From: an uncultured Clostridia bacterium
GTDB taxonomy: Bacteria > Bacillota > Clostridia > Christensenellales > Aristaeellaceae
Length of the DNA stretch: 27,885 bases
Direction of reading: 5' to 3'
NCBI GenBank assembly: GCA_934630975.1
Contig: CAKTXH010000027.1
Coordinates: 1 to 27,885 of the forward strand
Positions 1 to 6,420 of this stretch are shown here, in pieces (position 1 is the stretch's first letter; every line of letters starts with the position of its first letter). The notes under the pieces were generated by a model that saw nothing but the letters and a program-made list of their open reading frames with translations, ran no database searches and was not told the origin of the DNA. The translations under genes were made by a program, and so were the position numbers.

Positions 1-56
1 AGCTGCGGAAAGACGGTCGAACCGGCGAGGTTGCAGCAGATATGCAGCACGCTCAC
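1..56 (-). CDS. Start of a glycosyltransferase-like gene (partial, cut by left edge)
   Basis: Only the first 18 codons are in the window. Translation from the GTG at 56-54 gives MSVLHICCNLAGSTVFPQL, which resembles the N-terminal beta-strand and glycine-containing loop of GT-B glycosyltransferases (family 4 type); that family call is an inference from very little sequence. The GTG overlaps the TGA of the upstream family 2 glycosyltransferase as GTGA, which implies translational coupling and a shared polysaccharide or glycan operon. A purine-rich AAAGGCGGGTG stretch lies just upstream as a possible ribosome binding site. Confidence 0.55.
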   Translation of the reverse strand, partial: MSVLHICCNLAGSTVFPQ

Positions 57-1084
57 CGCTTGTCACCCGCCTTTTTCTTTTCCTTCTCCGCCTTGATGAA
101 CTTCGGCAGCGCCGCAATGCCGCACAGCGAGCCGAAACCATAGGCGAAATGGAACGCCGGATAGAGGATGATTTCCACCGGCAGGAACTTCCAGCTCTTT
201 TCCTTCGCAATGGTGTAGGAGTAGAAGCCATCCAGCAGCAGATACGCGCCCCATTCCAGCGCCAGCAGCCCGCCAAAGAGCATGCTTCGCGTCAGCAGCG
301 TCAGCAGCACGAGCAGAATCGTCGAAAGCACGAACGCCAGCGGCACAAAGTGGCGCACGCCCATCGAGCCGGGCACGAGCGTCATCGTGATGACGTTCCA
401 CTTGCCGTTCATGTAGCCCATTTTCATGATGCCGCGCATCGTGTCCCGGCAGTAATACTGCACGCGGATGTTGTGGTTGAGGTAAATCTTACCGCCGTTT
501 TTGCGGATGCGGAAGTTCAGCTCGTTATCCTGATTGCGGGTCATGCGCTCGTCGAACCCGCCGATGCGGTCGAACAGTTCCCGCTTGAAGCAGCCGAAAG
601 GCACGGTATCGACATAGCCGTCCTCCGTCGTCAGGCGGTAGGTCGCGTTGCCCACGCCCAGCGGCGTTTTGAGCATCTCCGCGATGGCCTCGCCCATAAA
701 CCCGCGCCCGTGCGTTTCAAACACGCCGCCCGCGTTGTCGCAGTCCTTCGTCAGCAGCGTCTCCACGGATAGGCGGATATAGTCCGCCGGGTATTCCGCG
801 TGCGCGTCCAGCCGCACGATCACCGGCGCGCTGCTGTGCGCAATGCCGATGTTCATGGCGTAAGGCACGGTGCGGTTCGGGTTATCCAGCACCACGATCT
901 GCGGATGATCCTTCTGCATGGCATGCAGCAGCTCGACCGTTCGATCCTCCGAACGGCCATCCACAAAAATCACTTCCATTTGATCCGCGGGATAATCCTG
1001 CGAAAAAATGGAATCCACGCACGCGGCGATGTATCGTTCCTCGTTGCGCACGGGCAAAATCACCGAAATGAAAGGCAGCTGCAT
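53..1084 (-). CDS. Family 2 glycosyltransferase with C-terminal membrane segments (ExoA-like)
   Basis: A 343-residue GT-A type glycosyltransferase that probably moves a sugar from a nucleotide-sugar donor onto a lipid-linked glycan at the inner face of the membrane. Visible features are the N-terminal strand ISVILPVRNEERYI, the nucleotide-binding VDGRSEDRT near residue 41, a DxD-like RLDAHAEYP (Asp93, His95) and the acceptor-side motif NQDNELNFRI around residue 185. The last 100 residues hold two or three hydrophobic segments and a lysine-rich tail, as in succinoglycan-type ExoA enzymes. The ATG at 1084 is chosen over one eight codons upstream because GGGAGAT lies 6 bases before it. Its stop overlaps the GTG of the next gene. 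The exact sugar and polymer cannot be told. Confidence 0.85.
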   Translation of the reverse strand: MQLPFISVILPVRNEERYIAACVDSIFSQDYPADQMEVIFVDGRSEDRTVELLHAMQKDHPQIVVLDNPNRTVPYAMNIGIAHSSAPVIVRLDAHAEYPADYIRLSVETLLTKDCDNAGGVFETHGRGFMGEAIAEMLKTPLGVGNATYRLTTEDGYVDTVPFGCFKRELFDRIGGFDERMTRNQDNELNFRIRKNGGKIYLNHNIRVQYYCRDTMRGIMKMGYMNGKWNVITMTLVPGSMGVRHFVPLAFVLSTILLVLLTLLTRSMLFGGLLALEWGAYLLLDGFYSYTIAKEKSWKFLPVEIILYPAFHFAYGFGSLCGIAALPKFIKAEKEKKKAGDKR

Positions 1085-1130
1085 GCTTATCTCCCAACTT
1101 CCTGACAAAAAATCACAAAGGTATCAATTG

Positions 1131-1139
1131 ATTATACCA
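1131..1139 (-). promoter_or_regulatory. Extended -10 promoter for the glycosyltransferase operon
   Basis: On the minus strand a perfect TATAAT (1136-1131) is preceded by TGG, an extended -10 element. There is no good -35 box at 17 bp. It lies about 47 bp upstream of the chosen start codon and is the only promoter-like element in the gap between this gene and the tRNA. Confidence 0.45.
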
Positions 1140-1198
1140 CAAAGCCGAAGAGAAAGAAAGCCGAACGAGGATTCCTTGTAAAAAATTGAAATTCGGGG

Positions 1199-1227
1199 TT
1201 GACAACCCTCCGCCAAAGTGCTATACT
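1199..1227 (+). promoter_or_regulatory. Sigma-A promoter of tRNA-Val
   Basis: TTGACA at 1199-1204 and TATACT at 1222-1227 are separated by 17 bp. Transcription would start near 1234, about 15 bases before the mature tRNA 5' end. This is a near-consensus stable-RNA promoter. Confidence 0.85.
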
Positions 1228-1248
1228 ATGTTTCGTTCCGAGTGACTT

Positions 1249-1324
1249 GGTCTGTTGGCTCAGTTGGTAGAGCACATCGTTCACATCGATGGGGTCACTG
1301 GTTCGAGTCCAGTACAGACCACCA
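1249..1324 (+). tRNA. tRNA-Val (anticodon CAC), CCA encoded
   Basis: A 76-nt cloverleaf can be folded by hand. The acceptor stem is GGTCTGT/ACAGACC, the D arm is GCTC...GAGC, the anticodon stem is CATCG/CGATG around the loop TTCACAT, and the T arm is ACTGG TTCGAGT CCAGT. Loop positions 34-36 read CAC, so it decodes GUG valine codons. The discriminator A and CCA (1321-1324) are encoded in the DNA. All stems are fully paired, so this copy should be functional. Its 3' 25 nt are repeated twice downstream. Confidence 0.95.
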
Positions 1325-1328
1325 GATA

Positions 1329-1365
1329 AGCCTTGCAAGCTCATGTCTTGCAAGGCTTTTTCTTT
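1329..1365 (+). terminator. Terminator of tRNA-Val
   Basis: The inverted repeat CCTTGCAAG / CTTGCAAGG (1331-1339 and 1347-1355), extended by flanking A-T and G-C pairs, is followed by CTTTTTCTTT. This is a typical Rho-independent terminator directly after the tRNA CCA end. Confidence 0.9.
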
Positions 1366-1376
1366 ACAAAAGCCGC

Positions 1377-1466
1377 GTGTTCACACCGATGGAGGTTTGC
1401 CGACGGCCGCCGCCTGCGGCGGGTTCAGGCCGTCGGTAAACGGTTCGAGTCCAGTACAGACCACCA
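1377..1466 (+). repeat. tRNA-3'-end/palindrome repeat, unit A
   Basis: The unit starts with TTCACACCGATGGAGG, like the anticodon loop and 3' anticodon strand of the tRNA-Val upstream. It continues with a long palindrome (1398-1440): outer arms TTTGCCGACGGCC and GGCCGTCGGTAAA pair over 13 positions with one G-T, and an inner CCGCC/GGCGG hairpin sits inside. It ends with an exact copy of the last 25 nt of tRNA-Val (1442-1466), including CCA. There is no D arm or 5' acceptor strand, so it cannot be a normal tRNA. From 1400 to 1468 it matches unit C (1664-1732) with a single C/T difference. Confidence 0.85.
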
Positions 1467-1471
1467 AATCA

Positions 1472-1506
1472 GCCCTGCAAGGTTAACCTTGCAGGGTTTT
1501 TTCGTT
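1472..1506 (+). terminator. Terminator following repeat unit A
   Basis: Perfect inverted repeat CCCTGCAAGG TTAA CCTTGCAGGG (1473-1496), followed by TTTTTTCGTTTT. Its stem is similar to that of the tRNA-Val terminator, which suggests that tRNA end and terminator were duplicated together. Confidence 0.85.
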
Positions 1507-1530
1507 TTATTCCCCGATTGATTTTCCGCT

Positions 1531-1602
1531 CGTTCGCATCGATGGAGGTTTTCCGGCGGCCGCCGCCTGTGGCGGATTCAGGCCGACGGAAAACGGTTCG
1601 AG
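1531..1602 (+). repeat. tRNA-3'-end/palindrome repeat, unit B (truncated)
   Basis: It has the same order as unit A: CGTTCGCATCGATGGAGG, then a palindrome (1549-1593) with arms TTTTCCGGCGGCC and GGCCGACGGAAAA, then CGGTTCGAG. The tRNA-like part stops after GGTTCGAG at 1602 and the remainder of the T arm and acceptor strand is missing. Sequence differs from units A and C at several stem positions, so it is an older or diverged copy. Confidence 0.75.
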
Positions 1603-1630
1603 GCCGCGTAAGTCTTGCGGCTTTTTTCGT
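1603..1630 (+). terminator. Terminator following repeat unit B
   Basis: GCCGC (1603-1607) pairs with GCGGC (1617-1621) around a small AAG/CTT inner stem, followed by TTTTTTCGTTTT. It replaces the tRNA acceptor end in this unit. Confidence 0.7.
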
Positions 1631-1641
1631 TTTCTCGCCGC

Positions 1642-1730
1642 CCGTTCGCGCCGACGGCGTTTTCCGACGGCCGCCGCCTGTGGCGGGTTCAGGCCGTCGG
1701 TAAACGGTTCGAGTCCAGTACAGACCACCA
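1642..1730 (+). repeat. tRNA-3'-end/palindrome repeat, unit C
   Basis: It begins CCGTTCGCGCCGACGGCG, a diverged version of the anticodon-arm segment. The palindrome at 1660-1704 follows, with outer arms TTCCGACGGCC / GGCCGTCGG and inner CCGCC/GGCGG around TGT, and then an exact 25-nt copy of the tRNA-Val 3' end at 1706-1730. A strong terminator comes next. Confidence 0.8.
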
Positions 1731-1738
1731 AACCGTTC

Positions 1739-1786
1739 GTGCCTGAACCCGATTCTTTGCGAAGAAGGGTTCGGGTGCGTTTTTTG
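1739..1786 (+). terminator. Terminator following repeat unit C
   Basis: CCTGAACCC (1742-1750) pairs with GGGTTCGGG (1767-1775). Inside is a second stem TTCTT/AAGAA with loop TGCG. A run of six T follows at 1780-1785. Confidence 0.85.
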
Positions 1787-1830
1787 TTTACAGGAGATTT
1801 TGAGAAAAGTCTACTCAGAACGGCAAACGA

Positions 1831-1877
1831 GCAAAGGCAGGGTATCATCATGGCGATGGTATCCTGCCTTTTGCTTT
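1831..1877 (+). terminator. Long inverted repeat, terminator-like
   Basis: GCAAAGGCAGGGTATCAT (1831-1848) pairs with ATGGTATCCTGCCTTTTGC (1856-1874) over about 18 positions with one or two wobbles or bulges, around a CATGGCG loop, followed by a weak T-rich run. No gene is visible immediately upstream. It may be the terminator of a lost gene or an inverted repeat left by a mobile element. The rest of 1786-2030 holds nothing I recognise. Confidence 0.5.
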
Positions 1878-2028
1878 GCGGGACTAAGTTCACTTTGTGC
1901 AAATTGGGTCACCTCCCCTATATGGCGTATTTGGGGGCAATCGCTGTGCACGTGCGTACCGGGAGAGCGCATGCGCAGGAAAATGGCAAAATTTCACTAT
2001 ATCGGGTGTGTTCTTTCCTTGGCGGATG

Positions 2029-2037
2029 TGGTATACT
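2029..2037 (+). promoter_or_regulatory. Extended -10 promoter for the VOC gene
   Basis: TGG followed by TATACT (2032-2037) forms an extended -10 element about 46 bp upstream of the ATG at 2083. No clear -35 box is seen. Confidence 0.5.
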
Positions 2038-2082
2038 CGGCTTAGTTCAACAAATCGGAAGTTGGAGAGAGGTAAATACGCC

Positions 2083-2463
2083 ATGAATCTAAAAAAAGTT
2101 CATCACATTGCCATTATTGGAAGCAACTATGAGCAATCAAAGCACTTTTATGTGGATCTGTTAGGTTTTTCTATTATTCGAGAAAATTACAGACCAGAAC
2201 GTGATGATTACAAAATTGATCTTCAACTCGATGAGATGGAATTAGAACTTTTTATCATTAAAAACTGTCCGAAGCGCCCCAGTTATCCAGAGGCTTACGG
2301 TCTTCGGCATCTTGCCTTTGCTGTAGACTCGGTCGATAATACCGTAAGAGAATTGAATAAAAGGGGCATCATAACTGAGCCGATTAGACTCGATATTTAC
2401 ACAGGCAAAAGAATGACATTCTTTTATGACCCTGACAATCTTCCCTTGGAAATTCACGAATAA
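2083..2463 (+). CDS. VOC-superfamily metalloprotein (YaeR/SMU1112c-like)
   Basis: A 126-residue protein of the glyoxalase/bleomycin-resistance/dioxygenase (VOC) superfamily. It closely follows the E. coli YaeR pattern: KKVHHIAII at the N terminus, FYVDLLGFSIIRENYR, YGLRHLAFAVD in the middle, then TGKRMTFFYDPDNLPLEIHE at the end. The metal-ligand positions of the fold (His7 or His8, the mid-protein His in LRHLAF, and the C-terminal Glu) are present. The precise substrate of this subfamily is unknown. The ATG at 2083 follows GGAGAGAGG; the frame stays open upstream to 1897 but that part does not resemble the family. The gene is clearly AT-rich compared with its neighbours, with codons such as ATT, AAA and TTT, which suggests recent transfer. 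Confidence 0.88.
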   Translation: MNLKKVHHIAIIGSNYEQSKHFYVDLLGFSIIRENYRPERDDYKIDLQLDEMELELFIIKNCPKRPSYPEAYGLRHLAFAVDSVDNTVRELNKRGIITEPIRLDIYTGKRMTFFYDPDNLPLEIHE

Positions 2464-2662
2464 AGCATTGCAGTTAAAAGATGTGCTCTGTTTTGGACTG
2501 CGATTTTATAAATTCCAGTTTATCGCACTCGTTCCCAGCAGGGTTTGGAGCGATACGCTCCCGTTACCGGAATCTGTGCATCATTTCGGATTTGCTCATT
2601 TACTGTATAATTAGAGAATCACCGAAAATAGAACGATCATTTCACTTCCCAGACATATTGAA
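2464..2662. other. AT-rich non-coding stretch after the VOC gene
   Basis: No gene is supported here. Two things can be seen: a small perfect hairpin GGAGCG ATA CGCTCC at about 2548-2562 and a TATAAT at about 2605 without a good -35 box. The composition matches the VOC gene, so it may belong to the same transferred piece. Confidence 0.4.
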
Positions 2663-2717
2663 AACGGCATTGCTACAGATGGCTTTCATCTGACAGCAAT
2701 GCCGTTGCTTTTTGTTT
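2663..2717 (+). terminator. Terminator between the VOC gene and the ABC exporter
   Basis: AACGGCATTGCT (2663-2674) pairs perfectly with AGCAATGCCGTT over 12 bp. An inner CAGATG/CATCTG stem makes one long hairpin, followed by GCTTTTTGTTT on the plus strand. On the minus strand only TTTTC follows, so it may stop the exporter operon weakly as well. Confidence 0.85.
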
Positions 2718-4395
2718 AAGCCGGATTCAAGCCGTTTCCTTCCCCTTCACTCGTTTCACCATCCAGTGCCTTGATCTCGATGATCCGCCCGCCGAGCTGC
2801 TCATAGATGCGGTGGGAGATGGAAATCACCGTCCGCCCGACGGAGGCGCGGCGCAGGGCTTCCAGCACCCGGACCTCCGTCTCCGCGTCGAGGTTAGCGG
2901 TGATTTCATCCAGCAGAAGCACGGCGGGGTCGGCCGCCGCCGCGCGGGCGATGGAAAGCAGCTGCCATTCGCCCTGGGAGAACATGCCGTCCGTGCAGAG
3001 CGTGTCATAGCCGTCGGGAAACGCGCAGATGGCCGCGTCCAGCCCGGCCAGCTTCGCGGCCTTCCGCGCCATATCCCGCGTAATGCGCGGGTCGCCCAGC
3101 GTGATCTGGTCGAGCACCGTGCCCGGCACGCGGGCGAAGTGCTGCTCCACGCAGCCGATGCAGGCACGGCGCTGGCTGTCCGTGATCTTGGAAACATCCA
3201 CGCCGCCGATGGTGATCGTGCCCTTTTCCGGCTGATACAGCCCCAACAGCAGCTTGAACACGGTGCTCTTGCCCGCGCCCGTGCGGCCAACGAGCGTCGC
3301 CTGCTCGCCCGCCTTCACCGTGAAGGAGAGGCCGGAGAGCACCGTCCGCTCGCCGTAACCGAAGGTCACGTGGGAGAGCGCCACGTCGCCGCGCGGAACA
3401 GCCGTGCCGCTTTCCTTCTGCAGCGCGCGTTCCGGCTGGGCGAGAAACGCGTCGATGCGCTTTACGCCCGCCATCGCGGATTGAATCGTCTGAATTTCCA
3501 TGCCGAGGCTTTCAATCGGCGTGAAGATGCGCGAAATATAGTTGATGACCGCGACCGACGTGCCGACGGACATGCCGAACAGCGTCAGCACCTGCGCGCT
3601 GCCGGAGGCCGACAGCAGCATCACGATGCCGACCACCACGGCGTTGAGCACCAGCACGACCGGGGAATAAATCGCGTCGTAGAAATTCGTCTTCTCCACC
3701 GCGGCGTAGCTCTCGCCGATGCGCTTGTCATAGCGCGCGCTCATGTAATCTTCCAGCCCCAGCGCGCGGATGGTGCGGATGTTATGCAGCGCTTCCGGCA
3801 CCTGCCCGGAAATCGCGGCCACCGCGCGGCGGTTTTCGAGCTGCGCGACGAGCATGCGCTTCTGCACATGCCGCGTGAATACCGTCAGCAGCGGCAGAAC
3901 CAGCAGCAGCAGAATCGCCAGACCCGTGTTCTTCACGGCGATCACCGCGAAGATGGAAAGGATTCGGCACGCGTCCGCCGCCATCGAGATCACGCCGGAG
4001 GTGAACAGCGCCTCCACCGTGTCCACATCGCCGGAGAACCGGGAGGCCACCTCGCCGGGGTTCTGCGCCGAGAGCGTCGCCGCGGGCAGATGCGTCAGCT
4101 TTTGGGACATTTCCGAGCGGAGCGCATGGGTCATCTTCTGGCCGAACATCTCCAGCAGTGTCTCCTGCGCGGAGGAAAGAACGCCCTCCAGCGCAAGGCT
4201 GCCGAAGTAGAGCAGCGCCGCCGCAAACGTCAGCGGCATGCCGCCCGTCAGGTTGTCGATAATCCGTGCCAGCAGCAGCGGCGGCAGAAGCGACGCGAGC
4301 ACCGACGCCGCCGCGCAGAGAATCGTGCCCGCGCTGAGCAGCTTGTGCGTCGCCGCCGCGCCGCGGACAGCGGCAAAGACCGAATTACGCTTCAT
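2716..4395 (-). CDS. ABC exporter half-transporter, subunit B (canonical Walker B, degenerate signature)
   Basis: A 559-residue type IV ABC exporter with an N-terminal six-helix transmembrane domain (about residues 15-290) and a C-terminal ATPase. Walker A is GRTGAGKST (Gly370-Thr378), Walker B is AVLLLDEITA with catalytic Glu497, and the switch His is in SISHRIYE (His528). The signature motif is FSQGE (472-476) instead of LSGGQ. Together with the upstream partner it forms a heterodimer with one working and one degenerate ATP site. The ATG at 4395 is preferred over one nine codons upstream because GGGAGGTG sits 7 bases before it. It overlaps the end of the partner gene by 11 bp. The exported substrate is unknown; drug, peptide or lipid are all possible. 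Confidence 0.92.
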   Translation of the reverse strand: MKRNSVFAAVRGAAATHKLLSAGTILCAAASVLASLLPPLLLARIIDNLTGGMPLTFAAALLYFGSLALEGVLSSAQETLLEMFGQKMTHALRSEMSQKLTHLPAATLSAQNPGEVASRFSGDVDTVEALFTSGVISMAADACRILSIFAVIAVKNTGLAILLLLVLPLLTVFTRHVQKRMLVAQLENRRAVAAISGQVPEALHNIRTIRALGLEDYMSARYDKRIGESYAAVEKTNFYDAIYSPVVLVLNAVVVGIVMLLSASGSAQVLTLFGMSVGTSVAVINYISRIFTPIESLGMEIQTIQSAMAGVKRIDAFLAQPERALQKESGTAVPRGDVALSHVTFGYGERTVLSGLSFTVKAGEQATLVGRTGAGKSTVFKLLLGLYQPEKGTITIGGVDVSKITDSQRRACIGCVEQHFARVPGTVLDQITLGDPRITRDMARKAAKLAGLDAAICAFPDGYDTLCTDGMFSQGEWQLLSIARAAAADPAVLLLDEITANLDAETEVRVLEALRRASVGRTVISISHRIYEQLGGRIIEIKALDGETSEGEGNGLNPA

Positions 4396-6136
4396 GCGCC
4401 GCACCTCCCGTCTGGCTTTCATACAGGGCGCGATAGGCCGAGACGGACGCGCAGAGCGTCTCGTGCGTGCCCACCGTCGCCTTTCCGTTTTCCATAAACA
4501 CGATCTGCTTCATCTCCGGGAAGTGATAGAGCCTGTGCGAAATCAGAATCACGACTTTATCCTTCGCATAAGCCCTGAGGTTGGCGAATACCTTGTCCTC
4601 CGTCTGCCTGTCCAGCGCGGAGAACGAGTCATCCAGCACGAGCACCGGGCGGGGATGCGCCAGCGTCCGCGCCAGCGCCAGCCGCTGCGCCTGTCCGCCG
4701 GAAAGGCGGACGCCGCTGCTGCCCACGACGGTCTGAAGCCCCTGCTCCATCGCCCGCACCTCGCCATCCAGCGCGGTCAAAGCCAGTTCTCGCATCGCGT
4801 CGCCCGTTTCACCGCAGAGCACGTTCGCCTCCACGGTGTCGTTCCAAAGTTCCGGGTCGTGGCCGAGATAGCCGATCGTCGAGGCGATCTCCCGCGGCGC
4901 AAAGTCGGCCAGCTCCCGCCCGCCGACGCGCACCGAGCCACCATACGGATGCTCGCAGAGGAACGCGCGCCCCAGCGTGGACTTGCCGCAGGCGACCGGG
5001 CCGGTCACGCCGATGATTTCGCCGGGCTGCACCGCGAAGGAAACGCCCTCGAAAATCGGCGCGCCGCCGTCATACGCGAAGGAAAGCCCGCTGACCTCCA
5101 CATTCTGCGCCGCCGGAATGGCCAGCGGCTCGAGCGTCTGCGGCGTTTTCATCATCGGCTTGATGCGCTTCCAGGAAACCTCCGCGCGCTGCACGGCGTT
5201 GAACAGCTTCGCCGCCTTGGAGGACTTGGTTGCCATCTTCACAAAGCAGGAAAGGAACGTCGTAAACGCCGCGATATCCCACGCGCGCCAGCCCGTGCCC
5301 AGCACATTCTTCGCGCCGAACCAGAGGATGAACAGCACGCTCAGGTTGGATACCACCAGATACAGCGGCGGCAGGGCAGACTGCCACACGTTCGCGCGCA
5401 CGGCGGTCTTCTCGTATCCCTCCAGCACCTCCTCATAGCGCTCCTCCTGTACGTCCTCGCAGCCATAGGTGCGGTAGGTGACGGCGTTCTTCGCGCGGTC
5501 GAGCGTCGCCGCGCTGAGCGCCGCCGCCGCCTTCTTGTAGGCCGCGCCCGCGCGCTGCACCGGCTTCTTCATCAGCTCCGCGCAGACATAGGAAACCGGC
5601 GGGAAAATCATGCACAGCAGCGCCAGCCGCCAGTCGTAGACGAACAGCATCACGACATAGCCCACCAGCGCCACGCCGGTATCAAAGACCTCGGTGGTGA
5701 ACTTGCGCATGCCCTCCGCGCAGTCGTCCACGTCGGAGATGGCCTTGGTCATCAGCTCGCCCGCGCCCTGCTTTTCCAGCGCGCCGCGGTCTTGGCGGAC
5801 GAGGTTCGCATACAGCACGCCCTTCATCCGGCGGTTGATGTTGTTGGCGAACCGGCGCACATAGAATCGCTTGACGAACCGGGACGCCTGCACCAGCAGC
5901 GTCACGATGATGTACCCGGCCACCAGCTCCGTCATCGCGGCGGCCGTCTCGCTCCCGCCGAGAATATCCGCCAGACATTGAGCCAGTTTGCCCTCAAACC
6001 ACGGCCCGGCCAGCAGGCCGACGTTATACGCCAGCCCGGAAAGCGTAATCAGGGTCAGCGGCAGCCATTCCAGCCGGAAATAGGCCAAAATGCTGTCGGG
6101 CCGAAAGGCGCGCCCGCGCTTTTGCTTGATTCTCAT
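4385..6136 (-). CDS. ABC exporter half-transporter, subunit A (Asp in place of catalytic Glu)
   Basis: A 583-residue partner with the same layout: transmembrane helices from about residue 22 to 300, then an ATPase. Walker A is GPVACGKST (379-387) and the signature is a perfect LSGGQ (478-482). Walker B reads VLVLDDSFSALD, so Asp503 replaces the catalytic Glu; the Q-loop position is His in GYLGHDPEL (426). The switch His534 is kept. This combination is typical of the non-canonical chain of heterodimeric exporters such as TM287/288. The ATG follows GGGGGAGAACG at a good distance. The pair forms one operon read from the promoter at 6177-6205. Confidence 0.92.
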   Translation of the reverse strand: MRIKQKRGRAFRPDSILAYFRLEWLPLTLITLSGLAYNVGLLAGPWFEGKLAQCLADILGGSETAAAMTELVAGYIIVTLLVQASRFVKRFYVRRFANNINRRMKGVLYANLVRQDRGALEKQGAGELMTKAISDVDDCAEGMRKFTTEVFDTGVALVGYVVMLFVYDWRLALLCMIFPPVSYVCAELMKKPVQRAGAAYKKAAAALSAATLDRAKNAVTYRTYGCEDVQEERYEEVLEGYEKTAVRANVWQSALPPLYLVVSNLSVLFILWFGAKNVLGTGWRAWDIAAFTTFLSCFVKMATKSSKAAKLFNAVQRAEVSWKRIKPMMKTPQTLEPLAIPAAQNVEVSGLSFAYDGGAPIFEGVSFAVQPGEIIGVTGPVACGKSTLGRAFLCEHPYGGSVRVGGRELADFAPREIASTIGYLGHDPELWNDTVEANVLCGETGDAMRELALTALDGEVRAMEQGLQTVVGSSGVRLSGGQAQRLALARTLAHPRPVLVLDDSFSALDRQTEDKVFANLRAYAKDKVVILISHRLYHFPEMKQIVFMENGKATVGTHETLCASVSAYRALYESQTGGAAHEA

Positions 6137-6176
6137 TCGTTCTCCCCCACGCCGATCAGGCGCTCATTTTGAAGAG

Positions 6177-6205
6177 AATATAGCACCCCTTCGGCATAAA
6201 CGCAA
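6177..6205 (-). promoter_or_regulatory. Promoter of the ABC exporter operon
   Basis: On the minus strand TTGCGT (6205-6200) and TATATT (6182-6177) are separated by 17 bp, about 40 bp upstream of the first start codon. Confidence 0.6.
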
Positions 6206-6332
6206 GCCAAAGCCGCTAAAATGTCGTTTCGCATGATTCCGATGGATTCGCGCGTCTTCGTCCGTTTTTTAACAGATTGCGTTTCTCTCTCATAAAATTC
6301 ACCCGATTTTTATCTATTCTGCACATTTTATC

Positions 6333-6362
6333 TTGACACTCCCCGCCAAATCGCCGTATAAT
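6333..6362 (+). promoter_or_regulatory. Promoter of the ferric-type importer operon
   Basis: TTGACA (6333-6338) and TATAAT (6357-6362) with an 18 bp spacer, both perfect boxes. The start codon is about 58 bp downstream. I see no convincing Fur-box palindrome around it, so iron control cannot be claimed. Confidence 0.85.
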
Positions 6363-6420
6363 TGTAAAAAATGTGTATCGTTTTTGAAAAATCCGTGCCA
6401 ACAAAAGGAGGATGTATCTT

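Noticed and set aside
1377..1730. Additional complete tRNA genes in the repeat units
   Set aside because: Each unit lacks the D arm and 5' acceptor strand, and a long hairpin separates the anticodon-like part from the T arm.
1377..1788. A CRISPR array, suggested by three spaced repeats
   Set aside because: Spacing is irregular, the shared part is a tRNA end plus palindrome, the parts between are terminators rather than unique spacers, and no cas gene is present.
1897..2082. N-terminal extension of the VOC protein, since the frame is open
   Set aside because: The extra residues do not resemble the family, the region includes the promoter, and a good ribosome binding site precedes the ATG at 2083.
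2548..2562. Small hairpin GGAGCG/CGCTCC as a terminator
   Set aside because: There is no T run after it, and a much stronger terminator lies at 2663-2717.
2812..6172. Long open frames on the plus strand opposite the ABC exporter genes
   Set aside because: They are rich in Arg, His, Gln and Ala with no family motifs, as expected for antisense shadows in GC-rich DNA; the minus-strand genes have clear motifs and ribosome binding sites.
6333..6420. A Fur box at the importer promoter
   Set aside because: No palindrome close to the Fur consensus could be found by eye, so iron regulation is not claimed.
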